Shown here piece after piece: positions 21,681-29,074 of a stretch of 64,000 nt of DNA (its first letter is position 1; each line of letters begins with the position of its first letter). Location: contig DELY01000050.1 in assembly GCA_002354655.1 (NCBI GenBank), positions 191,298-255,297 of the forward strand, in the 5' to 3' direction. A program made the position numbers and the translations under genes. The notes beneath the pieces were generated by a model, which was given only the letters and a program-made list of their open reading frames with translations, ran no database searches and was not told the DNA's origin. The stretch comes from Pseudomonas sp. UBA2684 (GTDB lineage Bacteria > Pseudomonadota > Gammaproteobacteria > Pseudomonadales > Pseudomonadaceae).

Positions 21681-22993
21681 GCCAGTGGCTCGACACGCTG
21701 ACCACCTGGCTGGCCGCCAACCCACAGTGGCTGGGCCTGGCAATTTTCCTGATCGCTTGTATCGAATGCCTGGCAATTGCCGGGATCGTCGTGCCAGGCA
21801 CCATTTTGCTGTTCGCCGTCGCCGTGCTGGCCGGCAACGGCGCGCTGACACTCTGGCAAACCCTGGCCCTGGCCTACTGCGGCGGCCTGCTCGGCGACGC
21901 CCTGTCGTACGCGGCCGGGCGTTACTTCCACCAGGACATCCGGCGCCTGCCGGGGCTGCGCCAGCACCCGCAATGGCTGGCCGGGGCCGAAAACTACTTC
22001 CAGCGCTATGGCGTCGCCAGCCTGCTGGTCGGCCGCTATATCGGCCCGCTGCGCCCGATGCTGCCGATGGTCGCCGGCATGCTCAACATGCCGCTCGGAC
22101 GTTTTATCGCGGTCAGCATGCTCGCCGCCGCCGGCTGGGCGGTGGCCTATATGCTGCCGGGCTGGGCCACTGGCGCGGCGCTGCGCCTGCCCCTACCGGA
22201 AGGCTTCTGGTCGCAAGCCGCGCTGCTCGCCGGCGGCCTGGCTCTGCTGCTGGTGATCAGCGTGCAGAGCAGCCTGCGCGAACAACGCCACGCCAGCCTG
22301 ATCGCCGCCGGCCTGAGCCTGCTGCTGTTGCTCGGTCTGTTCATCGGCTGGCCACACCTCAGCCAGCTCGACCAGGGCCTGCTCGCCCTGGTTCAGGAAC
22401 AACGCAGCGCCAGCCTCGATAGCCTGATGGTGCTGATCACCCGCCTCGGCGATTTCTCCACGCAACTGGCCGCGGGCGTGTTGCTCTGTCTGTTGCTGCT
22501 GGTGGCCCGGCAATGGCGCGCGGCGATGTTCGCGGGCAGCGCCCTACTGGGCACGGCTCTGGCCAACGGTGCCCTCAAAGCCCTGTTCGCGCGCCACCGG
22601 CCGGAGGTTTTGCTGGAACCGCTGAGCAGTTTCAGCTTTCCCAGCGGTCACAGCTCGGCGGCGTTCGCCTTCTTTCTGGTGCTCGGCGTACTGGCCGGCC
22701 GTGGCCAACCGGCACGCCTGCGCCTGACCTGGTTACTCTTGGCAGCACTACCGGCGCTGGCGATTGCCTTGTCCAGGGTGTACCTGGGTGTGCATTGGCC
22801 CAGCGACATCATCGCGGGCGCTTTGTTGGCCGGCGGTCTGTGCGCCCTCAGCCTGGGCCTGACGCAATGGCAAACCGCGCTGAGCGCGCTGCCGGCAAAA
22901 GCCTGGTGGCTGATCCTGCCGGCGTGCATCGGGCTGCTCGGCGCCATCGCCACCTGGCAACTGTCGGAAGGGATACTGCTGTACCGCTATTGA
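21677..22993 (+). CDS. DedA-PAP2 fusion membrane protein
   Basis: A 438-residue protein. Residues 1-210 are a DedA/SNARE-associated domain (IECLAIAGIVVPGTILL, GGLLGDALSYAAGRYF, VGRYIGPLRPMLPMVAG), related to polyprenyl- or phospholipid flippases. The rest is a PAP2 phosphatase with all three motifs: KALFARHRP, FPSGHSSA and SRVYLGVHWPSD. About ten membrane spans are visible. A role in undecaprenyl-pyrophosphate or phosphatidate recycling is inferred. It is translationally coupled to mpg. Confidence 0.9.
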   Translation: MSQWLDTLTTWLAANPQWLGLAIFLIACIECLAIAGIVVPGTILLFAVAVLAGNGALTLWQTLALAYCGGLLGDALSYAAGRYFHQDIRRLPGLRQHPQWLAGAENYFQRYGVASLLVGRYIGPLRPMLPMVAGMLNMPLGRFIAVSMLAAAGWAVAYMLPGWATGAALRLPLPEGFWSQAALLAGGLALLLVISVQSSLREQRHASLIAAGLSLLLLLGLFIGWPHLSQLDQGLLALVQEQRSASLDSLMVLITRLGDFSTQLAAGVLLCLLLLVARQWRAAMFAGSALLGTALANGALKALFARHRPEVLLEPLSSFSFPSGHSSAAFAFFLVLGVLAGRGQPARLRLTWLLLAALPALAIALSRVYLGVHWPSDIIAGALLAGGLCALSLGLTQWQTALSALPAKAWWLILPACIGLLGAIATWQLSEGILLYRY

Positions 22994-22999
22994 AACAAC

Positions 23000-23071
23000 C
23001 GCACAGGCCAGGCGTGTGCCGTCTCAAATAACGCCGCACCGGCAACGCAGGTCGTTTTCAACGGCCTGCTA
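23000..23071. repeat. Partial palindromic repeat at the LON-domain gene stop codon
   Basis: Read on the minus strand it runs CTAGCAGGCCGTTGAAAA, then CCTGCGTTGCC and GGCGTT, matching the inner blocks of the 8075-8232 copy. The leading CTAG supplies the stop codon of the LON-domain gene. The distal end next to the PAP2 gene is degenerate. Confidence 0.65.
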
Positions 23072-23653
23072 GCCCTCACCCTGCAACTGATCGAGCAAGG
23101 CTTGCAGCAGGACCAAACGCTCCTGCGGCGCGTCGAGGGCCAGCAGTTGGAGTTTCTGCTCGGGCGCCAGAGGCAGCAGGTAGGCCAGTTGGTTAGCCAA
23201 TGCCGACTGGTCGTTGACCGCCTCGCTCATGCCCAGCGCGGCCACCAGCGGGTGCTCGGCCAGGGCGCTGAGCAGCGCGAGCAAATCGGCATGTTCGGCA
23301 CGCAACGGCGACGGCGACGCCTCGTCCAACCAGTCGACCTCGGCCATGGTCAGTTGGTCGGGCAATACCTGGGCGCGCTGCACCTTGAACCGCCGCCCAC
23401 CCTCGACCCGAATCCCCAGCAAGCCGTTGGGTCGCTGCTGAAAATCACTGATGCGCGCCTCGCAGCCCACCGCGGCAAAACGCTCGGCGGCTTCGCCGAC
23501 CTCCGCGCCCTCGACGATGCAGACCACGCCAAAGCCTTCGCCCTGCTTCATGCAGCGGCTGATCATGTCCAGATAGCGCGCCTCGAAAATCTGCAGGTCG
23601 AGCATGCAGCCGGGGAACAGCACGGTATTCAGCGGAAACAATGGCAGGTTCAT
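23069..23653 (-). CDS. LON substrate-binding-domain protein (no protease domain)
   Basis: A 194-residue protein starting MNLPLFPLNTVLFPGCMLDL, a typical stand-alone Lon N-terminal domain (LON/PUA-like). It contains IFEARYLDMI, FGVVCIVEG and NGLLGIRVEGGRRF. The ATPase and Ser-Lys protease domains of Lon are absent, which is normal for this family. The role is unclear. It lies close to lrgB on the same strand. Confidence 0.9.
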   Translation of the reverse strand: MNLPLFPLNTVLFPGCMLDLQIFEARYLDMISRCMKQGEGFGVVCIVEGAEVGEAAERFAAVGCEARISDFQQRPNGLLGIRVEGGRRFKVQRAQVLPDQLTMAEVDWLDEASPSPLRAEHADLLALLSALAEHPLVAALGMSEAVNDQSALANQLAYLLPLAPEQKLQLLALDAPQERLVLLQALLDQLQGEG

Positions 23654-23663
23654 CGCGTCGTCC

Positions 23664-24380
23664 TCATGCCAGTAAGACAATCGCCAACGGCAACAACACC
23701 GCCGTGACCATGCCCATCAAACTCATCGCCAACGCGGCGAAGGCGCCGCACTCCTCGCTCTCCTGCATCGCCCGGGCGGTACCGACCGCGTGCGCGGTCA
23801 TGCCCAGCGCCATGCCCAGCGCGGCGTGGTGACGTACACCGCAGACCCGCAGCAAGGACGGCCCGAGGATCGCCCCAACCACCCCGGTGATCATCACGAA
23901 CACCGCGGCCAGCGCGGCGATACCGCCAATCTGGTTGGCCACCAACATGGCGATCGGCGACGTCACCGACTTGGGCGCCATGCTCATCAGCATGATGTGC
24001 TCGGCACCGAACCACCAGGCGCAGGCCACACCGAGCAGCGTCGCCACGCTACCGCCAATGAACAGGGTCAGGATGGTCGGCCAGAACAACTGGCGAATCC
24101 GCCGCAGGTTGAGAAACAGCGGCACCGCCAAGGCCACAGTGGTCGGCCCGAGGAACAGGGTCAGGGCTTCGGCGCTGACTTTGTATTCGGCAAAGCTCAG
24201 GCCGCACAGCAGCAACACGCCGATGACGATCAACATCGACACCAGCACCGGCTGCAAAAGCACCCAGCGGGTCTTTTCATAGGCGGCAATCGCCAGCTGG
24301 TAGGCGCCCAAGGTCACTCCGGCACCAAACAACGGGTGATGCGTGACCGCCTGCCAGGCGCCATACCAGTCGAGCGTCAT
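23664..24380 (-). CDS. lrgB: LrgB/CidB family membrane protein
   Basis: A 238-residue membrane protein of the CidB/LrgB family, implicated in control of murein hydrolase export, cell lysis and pyruvate handling. The chosen ATG (MTLDWYGAW) overlaps lrgA by four bases. Family motifs are FLGPTTVALAVPL, APKSVTSPIAM and ALGMTAHAVGTARA. The reading frame upstream of this ATG belongs to a longer, non-family extension. Confidence 0.92.
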   Translation of the reverse strand: MTLDWYGAWQAVTHHPLFGAGVTLGAYQLAIAAYEKTRWVLLQPVLVSMLIVIGVLLLCGLSFAEYKVSAEALTLFLGPTTVALAVPLFLNLRRIRQLFWPTILTLFIGGSVATLLGVACAWWFGAEHIMLMSMAPKSVTSPIAMLVANQIGGIAALAAVFVMITGVVGAILGPSLLRVCGVRHHAALGMALGMTAHAVGTARAMQESEECGAFAALAMSLMGMVTAVLLPLAIVLLA

Positions 24381-24739
24381 ACGTCCTCCCGCTGGCGCTG
24401 TTGGCGCTCGATCAACTTTTGCATCATCCAGCCGGCAAAGACCACCGAGAGCACCAGCGACACCACCAGCGCGCCGACCACCGGCCAGAAGTCCGCGACG
24501 ATAGCCTCGGCGTACGCCATCACCCCCACGGCCGGCGGCACCAGCAGCAACGGCAGGTATTTGAGCAGGCTGCCGGCGGCCATCTGCAAGGGCTCGCCGA
24601 CGTCGCCCCGGACCAGCAAAAAGACGAACAGCAACAACATGCCGATGATTGGCCCCGGCAACATTGGCAGCAGCAAAACGTTGAGCGCAGTACCGAGCAA
24701 CTGGCACAACACCAGCCAGGACAGGCCGCGTAACAGCAT
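24377..24739 (-). CDS. lrgA: LrgA/CidA family holin-like protein
   Basis: A 120-residue, four-span membrane protein partnered with LrgB. LPGPIIGMLLLFVFLL and LLKYLPLLLVPPAVGVM are family signatures, and the C-terminus is charged. It is the first gene of a lrgA-lrgB pair. Confidence 0.92.
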   Translation of the reverse strand: MLLRGLSWLVLCQLLGTALNVLLLPMLPGPIIGMLLLFVFLLVRGDVGEPLQMAAGSLLKYLPLLLVPPAVGVMAYAEAIVADFWPVVGALVVSLVLSVVFAGWMMQKLIERQQRQREDV

Positions 24740-24987
24740 GGAAACTCTCCAATTCAGGTGATGGCCGGCATCGCGACGAGGCCACCAGCGAGCGCATCGA
24801 ACACCAGCCTAGGCACTCTCGGTGCCTGGGCGAACGGCGACCATTATAGGCTGGCAAATCGCTCGCCTATAACCCGCTATTCAGCAGGGCGCTGCGCGCT
24901 TGACCCAGCGCGCGACCCGTGATGATCTTAGGCAAGAGCGGTTTGCCACGAAAAACAATAAACACCCCGTCTCCTCAAGGAGGAACT

Positions 24988-25443
24988 ATGCCGTTAGTAC
25001 CCGTCGCACAACTGCAAGACTATGTAGGCAAGGAACTTGGACGTTCCGACTGGCTGACCATCGACCAGGAGCGCATCAACCAGTTCGCCGAATGCACCGG
25101 TGACCACCAGTTCATCCACGTCGATCCGGAAAAAGCCAAGCTGACGCCGTTCGGCAGCACCATCGCCCATGGCTTCCTCTCACTGTCGCTGATCCCGCTG
25201 CTGATGGAAAACATCATGATCATGCCCCAGGGCCTGAAAATGGCGGTCAACTATGGCCTCGACAGCGTGCGCTTCATCCAGCCGGTCAAGGTCAACTCCA
25301 AGGTTCGCCTGGTGGTCACCCTGACCGACGCCAACGAGAAAAACCCCGGTCAATGGCTGCTCAAGGCGCGCGCCGTGCTGGAGATCGAAGGCCAGGAAAA
25401 ACCCGCCTATATCGCCGAACCCTTGACCCTCTGCTTCGTCTGA
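24988..25443 (+). CDS. MaoC-like (R)-specific enoyl-CoA hydratase
   Basis: A hot-dog-fold hydratase acting on enoyl-CoA substrates. The 151-residue protein starts after a strong AAGGAGGAACT ribosome site. It carries the hydratase-2 motif CTGDHQFIHVDPEKA and FGSTIAHGFLSLSL with the catalytic Asp and His. It is alone between lrgA and a terminator hairpin. A role in fatty acid or PHA metabolism is likely, but the substrate is not defined. Confidence 0.92.
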   Translation: MPLVPVAQLQDYVGKELGRSDWLTIDQERINQFAECTGDHQFIHVDPEKAKLTPFGSTIAHGFLSLSLIPLLMENIMIMPQGLKMAVNYGLDSVRFIQPVKVNSKVRLVVTLTDANEKNPGQWLLKARAVLEIEGQEKPAYIAEPLTLCFV

Positions 25444-25459
25444 CCCCAGCACCGGCAAC

Positions 25460-25489
25460 GGGGCATGCAATCACCCGATTGCATGCCCC
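25460..25489 (+). terminator. Strong hairpin after the MaoC gene
   Basis: A perfect 13-bp stem GGGGCATGCAATC / GATTGCATGCCCC with loop ACCC begins 16 bp after the stop, followed by GTTGTGC. It probably ends the maoC transcript. Confidence 0.75.
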
Positions 25490-25576
25490 GTTGTGCATTG
25501 CGCGTGCACACCCGCGCACCGCTCATCGCCTGCTTTACGGCATACTCCCAGCAACCATTCTATCTGGATGCTCGTC

Positions 25577-27304
25577 ATGCGCCGCCTCGTCACCCTGGCT
25601 CCGCTGAGCCTTGCCCTGCTACTTGCCGCCTGCGGCGACGGCGAACCCCTGTTGCCGCCCGATGCCATCCTGCCCGACGGCGGACGCTATCGCGGCGCGG
25701 TGGTCGACGGCCTGCTGCAAGGTCCCGGACGCCTGGACTACCGCAACGGTAGCTGGTTCGCCGGCAGCTTCAAAGACGGCCAACTGCACGGTGCCGGCGA
25801 ATGGCACGGCGCACATGGCGAACACTACGTCGGTGAATTTCAGCAAGGCGCGCGGCATGGCCAAGGCACCCTGCGGCAAAGCGATGGCAGCACCTACAGC
25901 GGCGGCTTCGTCGACGGCCGCTTTGCCGGCGAAGGCAGCCTCGAACAGCAGGGCCAGGTTTATCGCGGCCAATTCAAAAACCATGCGTTCGACGGCCTGG
26001 GCACCCTGACGAACGCCGACGGCAGCAGCTTCCAGGGGCAGTTCCGCAACGGCCAACCCGACGGCCAGGGCGTGCGCCGCGACGAATACGGCAACCAGCT
26101 CAGCGGCGAATTCAACAACGGCCAGCTGCATGGCATGGGCAGCTACCAAGGCGCTGACGGCGAGCTGTACAGCGGCACATTCCACAACAGCCTGTTCCAC
26201 GGCAAGGGCCGCTATCAGAGCGCCGCCGGCGACGTCTGGAGCGGCCAGTTCGTCGACGGCGCACTGAGCGGCGCGGGCCAGTTCCAGGGCGCCGACGGCA
26301 GCCATTACCGCGGCCAGTTCCGCGACTGGAACTACCACGGCGCAGGTCACTTGAGCCTGGCCGACGGCAGTGTCTACGAGGGCCACTTCGCCCAGGGCGA
26401 ATACGCCGGCAGCGGCAGCCTGACGCGCGCCGACGGCAGCGTGCACAGCGGCACCTGGCTGCGCGGCCAACGTCTGCGTGACGAACACCAGCGTTTACTG
26501 CCCGACCCGCTGGAGCTCGGCCTGCTGGAGCAAGGCCGGCTGCTCGATGCGGCCATCGCTGGCCTGCCTGCCTCAACCCCGCAGATTGAGCTGTACAGCC
26601 TGACCCTGGCCGGCGACGGCAAGCAAAGCGTGTTCCTGCGCGAGGCCGATTACGTCGCGCAACTGCTCGACACCCGCTTTGCCGCCCACGGCAACATCAC
26701 CCTGGCCAACCACCGCGACCACCTCGCCGATCGCCCGCTGGCGACCCGTGAAAGCCTGACCCGCGCGGTGCAGGCGCTGGCCGAGCGCAGCGGCGCGGAA
26801 GACCTGATTTTCATCTACCTGACCAGCCACGGCTCGCGCCAGCACGAGCTGAACCTCGACCAGCCGCGCCTGCAACTGGCCGATCTGCCAGCCAGCGAAC
26901 TGGCCGCCCTGCTGACACCGCTGCGCGAGCGACACAAAGTGCTGGTGATCTCGGCCTGTTACTCCGGCGGCTTCATTCCGCTGCTGAAGGACGACAAGAC
27001 CCTGGTGATGACCGCCGCGCGCGCCGACCGGGTGTCGTTCGGCTGTTCGGAAGAAAACGACTTCACCTATTTCGGCCGCGCCCTGTTTGCCGAAGCCCTG
27101 CACGAGACCGACGATCTACAACGCGCCTTCACCCTGGCCACGGAGAAAGTCGCCGAGCGCGAGCAGGCCGACGGCTTCGAAGCCTCTGAGCCGCAAATCT
27201 GGGCGCCCCAGGCCGTATTGACGCACTGGCGCGAACTGCGCGAGCAACAAGCCAAGCGCGCCCTGAGTGCCACGCCCACCGACAAACCAACGGCCAGCCA
27301 CTAA
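25577..27304 (+). CDS. MORN-repeat lipoprotein with C13 (caspase-like) peptidase domain
   Basis: A 575-residue lipoprotein (signal MRRLVTLAPLSLALLLAAC). After the signal come about eleven MORN-type repeats (pattern YRGQF, YSGTF, DGQG spaced about 23 residues) to roughly residue 310. The C-terminal half resembles peptidase family C13: catalytic His418 in YLTSHGSRQH and Cys461 in ISACYSGGF. The protein should be periplasmic or outer-membrane attached. Targets are unknown. An alternative start lies three codons upstream at 25568. Confidence 0.85.
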   Translation: MRRLVTLAPLSLALLLAACGDGEPLLPPDAILPDGGRYRGAVVDGLLQGPGRLDYRNGSWFAGSFKDGQLHGAGEWHGAHGEHYVGEFQQGARHGQGTLRQSDGSTYSGGFVDGRFAGEGSLEQQGQVYRGQFKNHAFDGLGTLTNADGSSFQGQFRNGQPDGQGVRRDEYGNQLSGEFNNGQLHGMGSYQGADGELYSGTFHNSLFHGKGRYQSAAGDVWSGQFVDGALSGAGQFQGADGSHYRGQFRDWNYHGAGHLSLADGSVYEGHFAQGEYAGSGSLTRADGSVHSGTWLRGQRLRDEHQRLLPDPLELGLLEQGRLLDAAIAGLPASTPQIELYSLTLAGDGKQSVFLREADYVAQLLDTRFAAHGNITLANHRDHLADRPLATRESLTRAVQALAERSGAEDLIFIYLTSHGSRQHELNLDQPRLQLADLPASELAALLTPLRERHKVLVISACYSGGFIPLLKDDKTLVMTAARADRVSFGCSEENDFTYFGRALFAEALHETDDLQRAFTLATEKVAEREQADGFEASEPQIWAPQAVLTHWRELREQQAKRALSATPTDKPTASH

Positions 27305-27334
27305 GCTGATGGATATCAGCGGAGACTCGAAATT

Positions 27335-27976
27335 ATGTACTTGACGCCCCAGCACATCCTTCTCGCAGGTGCCAGTGGTTTGACTGGCGAACACCTGCTG
27401 GATCGCCTGCTCAACGAACCCACGGTGGCGCGCGTGCTGGCGCCAAGCCGCCGGCCGTTGGCCGAACACCCGCACCTGGAAAATCCGGTGGGCGAGTTGC
27501 TGGCGCTGTTGCCGCAGCTCAGCGGGCGGGTCGACAGCGCATTCTGCTGCCTCGGCAGCACGATCAAACAGGCCGGCTCGCAAGAGGCCTTCCGCGCCGT
27601 CGACCACGACCTGGTACTGGCCTTCGCCGAACGCGCGCGCGCGCTTGGCGCGCGGCATCTGCTGGTGATCAGCGCATTGGGCGCCGATGCGCAGTCCGCG
27701 GTGTTTTACAACCGCGTCAAAGGTGAAACGGAGCTGGCCCTGCAAGCCCAGGGCTGGCCGCAGCTGACCCTGGTGCGGCCATCGCTGCTGCTCGGCCCGC
27801 GCAGCGAATTCCGCCTGGGCGAGCGCCTGGCCGCACCGCTGATGCGCTGGCTGCCGGGCAAGTACCGCGGCATTGAGGCCACCGTGCTGGCGCGCGCACT
27901 CTGGCGCCTGGCCCTGGAAGAAGAAGACGGCGTGCGCGTGGTAGAGTCCGACCAGTTGCGCCGCCTCGGCCGCTAA
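27335..27976 (+). CDS. NAD(P)-binding Rossmann oxidoreductase (HTATIP2-like atypical SDR)
   Basis: A 213-residue protein with an N-terminal nucleotide-binding motif ([14 protein letters not shown]). Other signs are a CCLGST segment, [11 protein letters not shown], a YNRVKGETE motif that provides the usual Tyr-Lys pair, and [11 protein letters not shown]. This pattern matches NAD(P)H-binding proteins of the HTATIP2/YwnB group. The substrate is unknown. It follows the MORN gene by 30 bp and could be co-transcribed. Confidence 0.83.
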   Translation: MYLTPQHILLAGASGLTGEHLLDRLLNEPTVARVLAPSRRPLAEHPHLENPVGELLALLPQLSGRVDSAFCCLGSTIKQAGSQEAFRAVDHDLVLAFAERARALGARHLLVISALGADAQSAVFYNRVKGETELALQAQGWPQLTLVRPSLLLGPRSEFRLGERLAAPLMRWLPGKYRGIEATVLARALWRLALEEEDGVRVVESDQLRRLGR

Positions 27977-27996
27977 CCCCCTCATCGAGCCCACCC

Positions 27997-28344
27997 ATGA
28001 GCACATCCCATAACAGCTTGGTCGAAGCCCTTGAGGCTGCCGACATGCTGGAAATCGACGACCTCTACGCCTGGCAGTTCAACCTGGATAAAGAACTGCT
28101 GGCCCAGGTCAGCGCCGGCTCGGCCAGCGCTGGCAGCCAGGAACACGTACTGCTGAGCATCGAATGCATCGACGGTCGCGATCGGCGTCACTGGCAGTTT
28201 TCCCTGGCCCAGGTGATGGCAGCGACCTTCGATGCGGCGAGCGACAGCTGGTGCCTGACCAACGGCGAGGAACAGCACCGGATCAAGTGCTTTGCCGCCA
28301 TCAGTGGCGACAATAGCGACGCTGACAGCGGCGACGACGCCTGA
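27997..28344 (+). CDS. Conserved hypothetical protein (possibly DUF5629)
   Basis: A 115-residue acidic protein without signal or membrane span. It starts MSTSHNSLVEALEAADMLEI and contains WQFNLDKELL and IECIDGRDRRHWQFS. The C-terminus is an acidic Asp/Ser tail. I think it belongs to a Pseudomonas-restricted DUF5629 group, but this is from memory. It sits between the Rossmann oxidoreductase and a methyltransferase with short gaps. Confidence 0.7.
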   Translation: MSTSHNSLVEALEAADMLEIDDLYAWQFNLDKELLAQVSAGSASAGSQEHVLLSIECIDGRDRRHWQFSLAQVMAATFDAASDSWCLTNGEEQHRIKCFAAISGDNSDADSGDDA

Positions 28345-28361
28345 CCCGCCGGGAGCCCGTC

Positions 28362-28973
28362 ATGCCCCTGTATGAGCGCTATATCCTGCCGCACCTGATC
28401 GACTTCGCCTGCGGCATGGGGGCGGTGATGAAGGCGCGCGCGAAAATCGTCCCGCAGGCCCAGGGCCGGGTGCTGGAAATCGGCATCGGCAGCGGGCTGA
28501 ACTTGGCGTTTTACGACGCGCAACGCGTCAGCGCGATTGTCGGTGTCGACCCGTCCGCCGAGATGCAGAAACTGGCCCACGCACGCGCCGCCCGTATCGG
28601 TATCCCGGTCGAGATGATCGCCCTGGAGCTGGGCGAGATTCAGGCCGCCGAGGCCAGCTTCGACAGCATCGTCTGCACCTTTACCCTGTGCACCATCCCC
28701 GATGCCGTAGCCGCACTGAAAGACATGCGCCGGGTACTCAAGCCCGGCGGACGCCTGTTGTTCTGCGAACACGGTCTGGCGCCCGATGCGCCGGTGGTGC
28801 GCTGGCAGCACCGCCTGACGCCCTACTGGAAACCCCTGGCCGGCGGCTGCCACCTCAACCGCGATATCCCGGCGCTGATCGCCGCCGGCGGTTTCCACAT
28901 CGGCGCCCTCGACACCCGCTACCTGAAAGGGCCGAAGCCGATGACCCACGTATTTTCCGGCTGGGCAGACTGA
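28362..28973 (+). CDS. Class I SAM-dependent methyltransferase (METTL7-like)
   Basis: A 203-residue protein with SAM motif I (VLEIGIGSGLNLAFY), motif II (VGVDPSAEM) and motif III (VLKPGGRLLFCEHG), plus the GGCHLNRDI segment seen in METTL7/thiol-methyltransferase-like proteins. The N-terminal LPHLIDFACG helix is typical. The substrate is not evident. Confidence 0.85.
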   Translation: MPLYERYILPHLIDFACGMGAVMKARAKIVPQAQGRVLEIGIGSGLNLAFYDAQRVSAIVGVDPSAEMQKLAHARAARIGIPVEMIALELGEIQAAEASFDSIVCTFTLCTIPDAVAALKDMRRVLKPGGRLLFCEHGLAPDAPVVRWQHRLTPYWKPLAGGCHLNRDIPALIAAGGFHIGALDTRYLKGPKPMTHVFSGWAD

Positions 28974-29074
28974 AATCGGCGACGCGCCATAACGCCCCAC
29001 GCCGGCGCAGGTGCGCGGGGCATATTCTGTCTATCGTTGTTGGATATATTCATCGGATTGAAGCCGGTTCGCGC

